35,638 nt of DNA from JBAZWE01 sp041658605 (lineage in GTDB: Bacteria > Actinomycetota > Thermoleophilia > BMS3ABIN01): contig JBAZZU010000022.1 in assembly GCA_041658605.1 (NCBI GenBank), positions 1-35,638 of the forward strand, read 5' to 3'. Shown piece after piece: positions 22,335 through 29,941 of the stretch (within the stretch, counting starts at the first letter, position 1; every line of letters starts with the position of its first letter). The notes below the pieces were generated by a model. That model had not been told where the DNA came from. It saw only the letters and a program-made list of their open reading frames with translations, and did no database searches. The translations under genes and the position numbers were made by a program.

Positions 22335-23912
22335 CTACCATTCAGGCCCTCGCTTCAAAATCAGCACACCACTATCTGAATCATAATCGAACAAATAACC
22401 ATCGCCAGTTTCAGATGGTGGGACGGGGCCTTCGGAAATTTGCTCATCTACGCGTCTCACAACCAGATCATTACGGCCATACTTTTGTCTGATAGCGGGT
22501 TCAATGTCTGTCCCAAAACACCAGACACCAATCCATGAGGGGACATCCTGATAGTAGAGTTTGGAGTCCTGTGGAGGGTCGGGGAGCTGATTAACAGTTT
22601 GTTCCGGTATCGCCCAACTGATTGCTGCTGATTTTTCCCACAACCTGTTGTTAATATTTAAAACATATATATTTATCGATAATAAAAACACAAGTATCAA
22701 TGAAATTATCAACCCGTATGCCCTACCTTTATCATGGAAGTCAAACAGGGCAATAGTCATCATGGGAAGCAGGCCCGCAAGGCAAGAATAGAAAAAGCGG
22801 CTCATGTCCAGATCATTACCGACGCCAACGACAAATATTCTCCAGGCTACAGGCATAATGGATACCAGGCTGAAGATAGCCAAAAAAACCCATAAACGTT
22901 TTAATCGTGTCGGAGCCTTACGCCACCCGGAAAGGAGGGCAATCAGCGATAATAAACCTAGAATTGACGAGAAAACCGCAAATTTGTGTATGGCTGCTGC
23001 TGAAAAAATCTGGATGTTCATGGGAGCCAGTAACGTGCGTAAACTTCTGACAGTGGCGTGTATATTGGGTACACCAATAATAGGTTGGTATCCGCCCATA
23101 TTTCCCAAAAAAGCTAAACGTATAAGAAAGCTGGCAATAAAAAAACCCATAAAGATGGCTATAGGCGGTCTTCGAACCAACATTCCCAGGTCGGCCAGAA
23201 TTATCCTGGAATATGGGACATTCTCATCTCTATGTTGTTGTCTCGGGCTTAAGAGACTTTGACTGTTCGGGCCATACAGAATTTCAATTGCCGGGAAGAG
23301 AAAAAACAATATCATTGCCTGTTCTTTTGAGAAGAACGCAAGAAAAGCGCAGAAAAGAGAAACAGCCATTGACAGGCGTGAGCCCTTTTCAAGATAGATA
23401 AAATAAAAGGTTAAAGTCAATAAGATGAAAAACATGGGAAGGAGATCAGTACGGCCAGTAACAAATGTTACAACTTCCGGGCCAAGCGGAGTGACAACAA
23501 AGAGACAGGAGGCGAATGCGGCAGCAATCGTGCTGGCGCTGAGGCGTTTAAGAAGCAGGAAGAGAAGGGATGCATTGCCCGCATGCAGAAGGATATTTAT
23601 GACATGTCCGGGTGTCGGGGCGGTTCCGAATATCTGTATCTGTATCCACCAGGTCATCATCGAAATTGGCCGAACGAAGTCGGGTATCGAAGAATAAAGA
23701 AAAGGTCTGGGATCTGACAAAGTTACATCAGAGTAAATACTGATAAAAGAATAGTCATCGCTTACAAAGGAGTTATTAATGATAGGCCAGTAAGAAACAA
23801 AGGAAAGGATAAAGAGAAAAACCACGAAAGGAAAAGGGAATAAGAACCATACCCTTTCCTCGCGTGTAAATATTTGTTTGATCGATGTTCCAAATTTTCT
23901 TAATTTCAACAT
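22335..23912 (-). CDS. GT-C-like polytopic membrane glycosyltransferase (TMTC/PMT-like)
   Basis: The 525-aa product has about ten to twelve membrane helices and a C-terminal soluble tail of ~110 residues. After helix 1 it has SDDYSFI (Asp52-Asp53), then VRPISMMTWW (Arg81-Pro82), GHVINILLHAG (103-112) and GRTD (153-156), the arrangement of GT-C enzymes of the TMTC/PMT type, which move mannose or similar sugars from polyprenyl phosphate to acceptors on the outer membrane face. It is a paralogue of the protein at 1-1410 over its whole length. It is AT-rich beside very GC-rich ribosomal genes and points against them, which suggests acquisition. The start at 23912 has only AGG directly upstream, so it is uncertain. 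The acceptor and sugar are unknown. The convergent gap 22196-22334 shows no clear terminator. Confidence 0.82.
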   Translation of the reverse strand: MLKLRKFGTSIKQIFTREERVWFLFPFPFVVFLFILSFVSYWPIINNSFVSDDYSFISIYSDVTLSDPRPFLYSSIPDFVRPISMMTWWIQIQIFGTAPTPGHVINILLHAGNASLLFLLLKRLSASTIAAAFASCLFVVTPLGPEVVTFVTGRTDLLPMFFILLTLTFYFIYLEKGSRLSMAVSLFCAFLAFFSKEQAMILFFLFPAIEILYGPNSQSLLSPRQQHRDENVPYSRIILADLGMLVRRPPIAIFMGFFIASFLIRLAFLGNMGGYQPIIGVPNIHATVRSLRTLLAPMNIQIFSAAAIHKFAVFSSILGLLSLIALLSGWRKAPTRLKRLWVFLAIFSLVSIMPVAWRIFVVGVGNDLDMSRFFYSCLAGLLPMMTIALFDFHDKGRAYGLIISLILVFLLSINIYVLNINNRLWEKSAAISWAIPEQTVNQLPDPPQDSKLYYQDVPSWIGVWCFGTDIEPAIRQKYGRNDLVVRRVDEQISEGPVPPSETGDGYLFDYDSDSGVLILKRGPEW

Positions 23913-24102
23913 CCTGTTACTTTATTTCAAATTTTCGGGCTATTAAATCAAGATTGATACGACTATATTTACCAGATTGATGAGCATGTATAGATAATCC
24001 GACGACTGTTAATCTGCTCTTTATTTGGCATCCGGGACATGCCGTATTTGGGATGAAGCAACATATTGCTTCGGAGCCCGGTCTGGCTGAAAATTCGTTT
24101 TC

Positions 24103-24131
24103 TTGACTCTCTAATCCACTTTCGCTATACT
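24103..24131 (+). promoter_or_regulatory. Near-consensus sigma70 promoter of the str operon
   Basis: TTGACT at 24103-24108 and TATACT at 24126-24131 are spaced by 17 nt, one mismatch each from consensus. It is the strongest promoter seen in the window and lies about 125 nt before rpsL. The stretch 23913-24102 holds no recognisable gene. Confidence 0.88.
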
Positions 24132-24192
24132 CCCGACTTGCGCTCCAAAAGGGCGCTTTAGTCTGTTAAGAACTGGGTAAGATAACCGAGCT

Positions 24193-24236
24193 GCAGACTC
24201 CTTCGGCGTTTTATCGCCGGAGTGAATTGAGTCTGC
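24193..24236 (+). promoter_or_regulatory. Structured leader hairpin upstream of rpsL
   Basis: GCAGACTC (24193-24200) and GAGTCTGC (24229-24236) pair perfectly, enclosing an inner hairpin CGGCG/CGCCG (24204-24208 with 24215-24219). A rival pairing ACTCC with GGAGT is also possible. It ends 27 nt before the rpsL start and has no T-run. It may regulate translation or simply stabilise the mRNA. Confidence 0.6.
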
Positions 24237-24263
24237 TGCTCATTTGTGCGCTTAAAGGAAAAT

Positions 24264-24632
24264 ATGCCAACAGTAAATCAACTGGTTAGAAAAGGACGCA
24301 AGTCCGGCGTGGAGAAGAGCTCCACTCCGGCGCTCAAAGGTGCTCCGCAAAGACGCGGCGTCTGCACGCGTGTATACACGACCACACCGAAGAAGCCGAA
24401 CTCGGCCCTGCGGAAAGTCTGTCGCGTGCGCCTCACCACCCAGATTGAAGTTACCGCTTACATTCCCGGCATCGGTCACAACCTGCAGGAGCACTCGGTG
24501 GTCCTGGTCAAGGGCGGGCGCGTCAAGGATCTGCCGGGTGTCCGCTATAAGGTAGTCAGGGCGGCCCTCGATACGGCAGGCGTTTCCGACCGTCGCCAGG
24601 CCCGTTCAAAATACGGAGTAAAGGCGCCTTAG
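24264..24632 (+). CDS. rpsL: 30S ribosomal protein S12
   Basis: The 122-aa product is S12, which lines the decoding centre. The conserved blocks TTPKKPNSALRKVCRVRLT and KGGRVKDLPGVRYKVVRA are present; the lysines equivalent to E. coli Lys43 and Lys88 are intact, so no classical streptomycin-resistance change is seen. The ATG at 24264 follows AAAGGAA and gives the normal MPTVNQLVRKGR start; a GTG at 24246 would add six atypical residues. It starts the rpsL-rpsG-fusA-tuf (str) operon and ends 3 nt before rpsG. Confidence 0.99.
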   Translation: MPTVNQLVRKGRKSGVEKSSTPALKGAPQRRGVCTRVYTTTPKKPNSALRKVCRVRLTTQIEVTAYIPGIGHNLQEHSVVLVKGGRVKDLPGVRYKVVRAALDTAGVSDRRQARSKYGVKAP

Positions 24633-24635
24633 GAT

Positions 24636-25106
24636 ATGCCAAGAAGAGCAGCCGCACAGAAACGGGCAACGACCCCGGACCCCATATACAGCAGCGAGCT
24701 GGTAGCCCAGTTCGTGAACAAGGTGATGCAGGGCGGCAAGAAGTCCACCGCTGAGAAGATTTGTTATCGCGCGCTCGAGATCATGGGCGAGAAGAAAGGC
24801 GAAGATCCGGTCCTCGTACTGAAGTCCGCCGTCGACCAGGTCACGCCGCATCTTGAAGTAAGGTCCCGCCGTGTTGGTGGCGCCACATACCAGGTACCGG
24901 TCGAGGTTCCCTCGCGCCGGGCCCGGACGCTGGCGGTACGCTGGCTGGTAGGATATGCACGCGACCGCCGCGAGAAGACGATGGCGGAGAGGCTGGCGAA
25001 CGAATGCCTCGAGGCCACCGCCAATCAGGGTGGAGCCTGGAAGAAGAAGGATGACCTCTACCGTATGGCCCAGGCCAACAAGGCCTTCGCCCACTATCGC
25101 TGGTAA
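24636..25106 (+). CDS. rpsG: 30S ribosomal protein S7
   Basis: The 156-aa product is a full-length S7, which nucleates folding of the 3' major domain of 16S rRNA and contacts E-site tRNA. It shows MPRRAAAQKR, LVAQFVNKVMQGGKKSTAEK, the beta-hairpin VRSRRVGGATYQVPVEV and the C-terminal MAQANKAFAHYRW. Spacing of 3 nt from rpsL suggests coupled translation. In E. coli S7 represses the str operon through the S12-S7 gap; with so short a gap here, that mechanism is unlikely to be the same. Confidence 0.99.
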   Translation: MPRRAAAQKRATTPDPIYSSELVAQFVNKVMQGGKKSTAEKICYRALEIMGEKKGEDPVLVLKSAVDQVTPHLEVRSRRVGGATYQVPVEVPSRRARTLAVRWLVGYARDRREKTMAERLANECLEATANQGGAWKKKDDLYRMAQANKAFAHYRW

Positions 25107-25189
25107 GGCACGGACAGGGAGCAGGACCCTTGAATGTCATTATAAACAGACGCTGAGTAAGCGCGAATCAGAAGGTTAGTGAGAGTTAA

Positions 25190-27313
25190 ATGGCACAGGT
25201 ATCAACAATTGGCAACGACAAGAAGAAGCAGGATATGACCAGAAAGTTTTCGCTCAAGAAAACCAGGAACATCGGCATCATGGCGCATATCGACGCCGGC
25301 AAGACGACGACCACCGAGCGCATCCTGTATTACACGGGAATAACGCACAAGATCGGTGAGGTTCACGATGGCGCCGCTGTCATGGACTGGATGGAGCAGG
25401 AGCAGGAGCGGGGCATCACCATAACCTCCGCCGCTACGACCACCCAGTGGAAAGATTATACGATAAACCTTATAGACACGCCCGGGCACGTGGACTTTAC
25501 AGTCGAAGTGGAGCGCTCACTGCGCGTCCTCGACGGAGCCATCGCCCTTTTCTGTTCGGTAGGCGGCGTTGAGCCCCAGTCGGAGACCGTATGGCGCCAG
25601 GCTGACAAGTACGGCGTCCCCCGCGTAGCCTACGTCAACAAGATGGACCGCATGGGCGCCGACTTCTTCCAGGTGCTGGACATGATGGTCAAGCGTCTTG
25701 GAGCGCATCCGGTAGCCATCCAGCTTCCCATCGGCCGCGAAGACGCCTTCCAGGGCGTAATCGACCTGGTCGAGATGAAGGCTATGCTCTGGACGAGCGA
25801 GAAGGGTGAGACCTGGGAAGTCACGGAAGTACCCGAAGACATGAAAGATTTCGCGCTTGACTGGCGCAACCATATGCTGGAGCAGCTGGCTGACCACGAC
25901 GAGAAGCTCATGGAGGCCTATGTCGAGGGCAACGATGTCTCAACAGAAGATATCAAGAGGGTTCTGCGCCAGGCAACGATCGATATCGCGATAACACCGG
26001 TCCTTTGCGGCACGGCATTCAAGAACAAGGGAGTACAGCCGTTGCTGGACGCGGTCCTCGATTACCTTCCCTCTCCACTGGACGTGCCGCCGATCAAGGG
26101 CATAAGTACGAGTAAGGGCGAGGAGATCAGGCACGCGGACGACTCAGAGCCTTTCGCGGCGCTTGCCTTCAAGGTCATGACCGACCCCTTTGTCGGCAAA
26201 CTCACATATTTCAGGGTTTATTCCGGAGTGCTCAAGTCGGGCAGCCATGTATATAACGCTTCCAAGGACAAAAAAGAGCGCATAGGCCGCATCCTTCAGA
26301 TGCACGCCAACAGCCGCCAGGAACGTGACGCGATATACGCCGGCGAACTGGCCGCGGCTGTGGGACTTAAGTTCACCACCACGGGCGATACGCTCTGCGA
26401 CCAGTCTGACCCGATCATCCTGGAGTCGATGGACTTCCCGGCGCCGGTTATCGCCGTCGCCATCGAGCCCAAAACCAAGGCTGACCAGGAAAAACTGGGC
26501 GCGTCGCTGCACAAGCTGGCGGAGGAAGACCCGACCTTCCAGGTTCGCACCGATGAGGAGACCGGCCAGACCGTCATCTCCGGCATGGGCGAGCTCCACC
26601 TGGAGATCATCGTCGACCGCCTGCTGCGTGAATTCAAGGTTGACGCTAACGTCGGCAAGCCGCAGGTGGCCTATCGCGAAACCGTGCGCAAGCCGGTCGA
26701 GAAAGTCATAGGCAAGTTCGTCCGCCAGAGCGGTGGCCGCGGCCAGTATGGCCATGTGGTCATCAACCTCGCGCCGTCCGGTCCGGGAGAGGGTTACGAG
26801 TTCGAGGACAAGATCAGCGGCGGCGTCATTCCCAAGGAATACATCCCCTCTGTGAACGAGGGTATCAAGGAAGCCATGGAAAACGGCGTTCTGGCCGGAT
26901 ATCCGATGGTAGGCATCAAGGTCACACTCGTGGATGGTTCCTATCACGACGTGGATTCTTCCGAGATGGCCTTCCGGATAGCAGGCTCCATGGCGTTCAA
27001 AGCCGCGGTCGCGAAAGCCAAGCCGGTTCTGCTGGAGCCGATCGAGGAAGTCGAGGTCGTGGTACCGGAGGAATACATGGGCGATGTCATCGGTGACCTG
27101 AACTCGCGCCGGGGCAAGATCGAGAGTATGGAGCCCCGCGGCAAGGTACAGATAATCCGTGCTCGCATCCCTCTGGCGGAAATGTTCGGGTATGCCACCG
27201 ACCTGCGCTCAATAAGCCAGGGTCGTGCTGATTACACCATGCAATTCGACCGTTATGAAGAGGTCCCGAGCTCGATCGCCAGCACGATTGTGGAACAGGT
27301 AAACGGCAAGTAG
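25190..27313 (+). CDS. fusA: Translation elongation factor G
   Basis: The 707-aa product is EF-G, the GTPase that drives translocation. GTP-binding motifs are intact: AHIDAGKTTTTE (P-loop), RGITITSA (switch I), DTPGH and NKMD. Domains II-V follow, with domain IV showing RQSGGRGQYGHVV and domain V ending near GYATDLRSISQGRADYTMQF. The ATG at 25190 gives an N-terminus about 15 residues longer than usual; a second in-frame ATG at 25235 (MTRKFSLKKTRNIGIM) would give the classic length, and neither has a strong Shine-Dalgarno at ideal spacing. It is the third gene of the str operon, 83 nt after rpsG. Confidence 0.98.
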   Translation: MAQVSTIGNDKKKQDMTRKFSLKKTRNIGIMAHIDAGKTTTTERILYYTGITHKIGEVHDGAAVMDWMEQEQERGITITSAATTTQWKDYTINLIDTPGHVDFTVEVERSLRVLDGAIALFCSVGGVEPQSETVWRQADKYGVPRVAYVNKMDRMGADFFQVLDMMVKRLGAHPVAIQLPIGREDAFQGVIDLVEMKAMLWTSEKGETWEVTEVPEDMKDFALDWRNHMLEQLADHDEKLMEAYVEGNDVSTEDIKRVLRQATIDIAITPVLCGTAFKNKGVQPLLDAVLDYLPSPLDVPPIKGISTSKGEEIRHADDSEPFAALAFKVMTDPFVGKLTYFRVYSGVLKSGSHVYNASKDKKERIGRILQMHANSRQERDAIYAGELAAAVGLKFTTTGDTLCDQSDPIILESMDFPAPVIAVAIEPKTKADQEKLGASLHKLAEEDPTFQVRTDEETGQTVISGMGELHLEIIVDRLLREFKVDANVGKPQVAYRETVRKPVEKVIGKFVRQSGGRGQYGHVVINLAPSGPGEGYEFEDKISGGVIPKEYIPSVNEGIKEAMENGVLAGYPMVGIKVTLVDGSYHDVDSSEMAFRIAGSMAFKAAVAKAKPVLLEPIEEVEVVVPEEYMGDVIGDLNSRRGKIESMEPRGKVQIIRARIPLAEMFGYATDLRSISQGRADYTMQFDRYEEVPSSIASTIVEQVNGK

Positions 27314-27328
27314 GGCAAGACCTTGCCC
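27313..27328 (+). other. Small hairpin at the fusA stop codon
   Basis: GGGCAA and TTGCCC pair over GACC, beginning in the last base of the stop codon. There is no T-run, so it is more likely a processing or stability element than a terminator. The rest of the fusA-tuf gap (27329-27461) holds no gene or clear promoter. Confidence 0.5.
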
Positions 27329-27461
27329 GCCGTGGTGGTTTCATATATAGTAACTCGCTCTATTGAAGGAAGTTCAGAGGGAATTGAACTGGTTGTTTCA
27401 GGAGCTTTAACAAGCGTTTGCAGGTATTTCGCTCAGCGTAACGGAGAGGAGAGGAGCAAAG

Positions 27462-28667
27462 ATGTCAAAGCAGAAATTTGAAAGAACAAAACCGCACCTT
27501 AACGTAGGTACCATCGGTCACATCGACCATGGCAAGACGACCCTGACCGCGGCAATCACCACCTGTCTGGCCGGTCATGGGGAAAACGTCGAAGTAAGAA
27601 GCTTCGACTCAATCGACAACGCTCCCGAGGAGCGCGAGCGCGGCATTACCATCGCCACCTCTCATGTCGAGTACGAGACCGCGAATCGTCATTACGCGCA
27701 TGTCGACTGTCCTGGTCACGCTGATTACATCAAGAACATGATCACCGGCGCGGCGCAGATGGACGGCGCCATCCTGGTGGTAAGCGCGGCTGACGGTCCG
27801 ATGCCACAGACTCGCGAGCATATCCTGCTGGCCCGCCAGGTCGGCGTCCCCTATATCATTGTCTTCCTCAACAAGGTGGACATGGTGGACGATCCCGAGC
27901 TGCTCGAGCTGGTCGAGATGGAAGTGCGCGAACTGCTTACAGAATATGAATTCCCCGGGGATGACATCCCCATCATCGCCGGTTCGGCCCTCAAGGCGCT
28001 GGAATGCGGTTGCGGCAAGGCGGAATGCGCGACATGTAATCCGATCCTCGAGCTGATGGCAGCGGTTGACTCATACCTGCCCGAGCCGGAGCGCGACATC
28101 GACAAGCCTTTCCTGATGCCAATCGAGGATGTCTTCACGATCACCGGCCGCGGCACTGTGGCTACCGGTCGTGTGGAGCGCGGCATCGTCAAGGTCGGCG
28201 AGGAAGTCGAGATCGTCGGCATGCAGGAAAAAATAGACAAGACCGTCTGCACCGGAGTCGAGATGTTCCGCAAGCTGCTTGACGAGGGACGTGCGGGAGA
28301 CAACATCGGCGCACTGCTACGCGGCACCAAGAGGGAAGAGATCCAGCGCGGCATGGTCCTGGCAAAGCCGGGTTCCATCACTCCGCACACCCACTTCAAG
28401 GCGCAGGTATATGTACTGTCCAAGGAAGAGGGCGGCCGTCATACACCGTTCTTCACCAACTACCGGCCTCAGTTCTACTTCCGTACGACTGATGTGACCG
28501 GTAGCATCACACTGCAGGAGGGCGTTGAGATGGTCATGCCGGGCGATCATACCGACATGGAAGTCAAGCTGATCACGCCCATCGCCATGGAGGAAGGCCT
28601 CCGCTTCGCTATCCGCGAGGGTGGTCACACCGTCGGCGCCGGCGCAGTAACCAGCATCATCGAATAA
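27462..28667 (+). CDS. tuf: Translation elongation factor Tu with a four-cysteine insertion
   Basis: The 401-aa product is EF-Tu, which brings aminoacyl-tRNA to the ribosome. The GTPase motifs are intact: GHIDHGKTT (19-27), RGITIATSHVEYE (switch I), DCPGHADY (82-89), NKVD (137-140) and SALK (175-178). Domains II and III follow with TGRGTVATGRVERG and a normal C-terminus. After SALK, at the point where Thermus EF-Tu also has an extra loop, it carries Cys182, Cys184, Cys189 and Cys192 (CxCx4Cx2C), which could bind a metal. GGAGAGGAG precedes the ATG. It ends the str operon before a terminator. No second tuf copy is in the window. Confidence 0.99.
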   Translation: MSKQKFERTKPHLNVGTIGHIDHGKTTLTAAITTCLAGHGENVEVRSFDSIDNAPEERERGITIATSHVEYETANRHYAHVDCPGHADYIKNMITGAAQMDGAILVVSAADGPMPQTREHILLARQVGVPYIIVFLNKVDMVDDPELLELVEMEVRELLTEYEFPGDDIPIIAGSALKALECGCGKAECATCNPILELMAAVDSYLPEPERDIDKPFLMPIEDVFTITGRGTVATGRVERGIVKVGEEVEIVGMQEKIDKTVCTGVEMFRKLLDEGRAGDNIGALLRGTKREEIQRGMVLAKPGSITPHTHFKAQVYVLSKEEGGRHTPFFTNYRPQFYFRTTDVTGSITLQEGVEMVMPGDHTDMEVKLITPIAMEEGLRFAIREGGHTVGAGAVTSIIE

Positions 28668-28677
28668 AGCGACCAAC

Positions 28678-28704
28678 AGCCCGGCGCTTGTGCGCCGGGC
28701 TTTA
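28678..28704 (+). terminator. Intrinsic terminator of the str operon
   Basis: AGCCCGGCGC (28678-28687) pairs perfectly with GCGCCGGGCT (28692-28701) over TTGT, followed by TTATT. It separates tuf from the S10 operon; no convincing promoter was found between it and rpsJ. Confidence 0.92.
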
Positions 28705-28770
28705 TTACGGCCTTAAGGCTGATCCGGCAGGAGTCCGGGCGACAGGCTTAAGATCGGAAACGAGACAGAT

Positions 28771-29079
28771 ATGGCTCAACAGAAAATACGCATAAGGCTA
28801 AAGGCATACGATCATGAACTCATCGACCGCAGCGCGCGGCTGATCGTGGAGCAGGCCCAGCGAACCGGCGCAACCGTCGTCGGTCCCGTGCCCCTGCCCA
28901 CCGAGAAAAACGTCTATTGCGTCATCAAGAGCCCGTTCAAGGACAAGGATTCGCGGGAGCATTTCGAGATGCGTACGCACAAGCGGCTGATCGATATCCA
29001 TCAGCCGACACCCAAGACGGTCGATTCGCTCATGCGGCTTGATGTCCCCGCCGGCGTCGATATCGAGATAAAACTGTAA
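28771..29079 (+). CDS. rpsJ: 30S ribosomal protein S10 (NusE)
   Basis: The 102-aa product is S10, which binds the 30S head and also acts as NusE, contacting NusG and NusB to link transcription with translation. IRIRLKAYDHELIDRSARLIV at the start and RTHKRLIDIHQPTPKTVDSLMRLDVPAGVDIEIKL at the end are diagnostic; the long loop between them carries the ribosome-binding tip. It opens the S10 operon and ends 2 nt before rplC. The Shine-Dalgarno is weak (GAGACAG). Confidence 0.99.
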   Translation: MAQQKIRIRLKAYDHELIDRSARLIVEQAQRTGATVVGPVPLPTEKNVYCVIKSPFKDKDSREHFEMRTHKRLIDIHQPTPKTVDSLMRLDVPAGVDIEIKL

Positions 29080-29081
29080 TC

Positions 29082-29939
29082 ATGCCAGCCATACTTGGAA
29101 AAAAACTGGGAATGACCCAGATATTCACTGAAGAGGGCGACCGCATACCGGTAACCGTCATAGAGGCAGGACCCTGTCCGGTCACACAGATTAAGACTGA
29201 TGAGAATGACGGCTATCAGGCCCTGCAGATCGGTTTCGGTGACGTGAAGAAGAACAAGGTCATCAAGCCGCAGGCCGGCCATTTCAACAAGGCTGGCGTC
29301 GAGGCAAAACGTCACCTGGCTGAGATCCGCTGTCAGCTGGACGATGCCGCGTCGTGGTTAACGGCGGCGGCAGTAGAGACCAGCGAGAAAAAGGGCAGCA
29401 AGGCAGCGAAAAAGGCCAAGGCCAAAGAGGCCGAGGCACAAGCCGTTGAGACTGAAGTAAAAGAAACCGAAGCTGCTGAGGCTGATGCTGAAGAAACCGC
29501 AGCCGCTGGCGAAGAGGCAGTCGAGGCCGCAGAAGCAGAAGTGAGCGAGCCCGAGGCGGAGGTCGAAGCGCCGGCTCGTAAAGGTGGCCCCAGGACCGGC
29601 GACATGGTAACTGTCGAAGCATTCAATATCGGCCAGAAGGTCAAGGTCACGGGTGTTTCAAAGGGTAAGGGTTTCGCCGGCGTCATCAAGAGGCACAATT
29701 TTGCAGGTGGTCCGGCATCTCACGGTTCCCATTTTCATCGCGCGCCGGGCTCCGTGGGCGCAAGCGCCTATCCGTCACGGGTTTTCAAGGGCATGAAGCT
29801 CCCCGGGCAGATGGGCAACAAGAAATCGACTCAGCTCGGACTTACTGTGGTAGCGACAGATCTTGAGAAGAACCTGCTTTTTCTCAAGGGCGCAGTGCCG
29901 GGATCAAAAAACAGGATTGTGATGATTCAGACACATTAG
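29082..29939 (+). CDS. rplC: 50S ribosomal protein L3 with an internal Ala/Glu-rich insertion
   Basis: L3 is an early assembly protein whose loop reaches the peptidyl transferase centre. The N-terminal part (MPAILGKKLGMTQIFTEEG) and the C-terminal part (VKVTGVSKGKGFAGVIKRHNF, then SHGSHFHRAPGSVGASAYPSRV and GQMGNKKSTQLGL) are canonical. Between them residues about 97-168 form a low-complexity, Ala/Glu/Lys-rich stretch, making 285 aa against a usual ~205-220. The insertion lies in the outer domain, away from the core, and may be disordered at the ribosome surface. The reading frame is intact, so this is not an artefact of frameshift. It lies 2 nt after rpsJ and 2 nt before rplD. Confidence 0.98.
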   Translation: MPAILGKKLGMTQIFTEEGDRIPVTVIEAGPCPVTQIKTDENDGYQALQIGFGDVKKNKVIKPQAGHFNKAGVEAKRHLAEIRCQLDDAASWLTAAAVETSEKKGSKAAKKAKAKEAEAQAVETEVKETEAAEADAEETAAAGEEAVEAAEAEVSEPEAEVEAPARKGGPRTGDMVTVEAFNIGQKVKVTGVSKGKGFAGVIKRHNFAGGPASHGSHFHRAPGSVGASAYPSRVFKGMKLPGQMGNKKSTQLGLTVVATDLEKNLLFLKGAVPGSKNRIVMIQTH

Positions 29940-29941
29940 AT

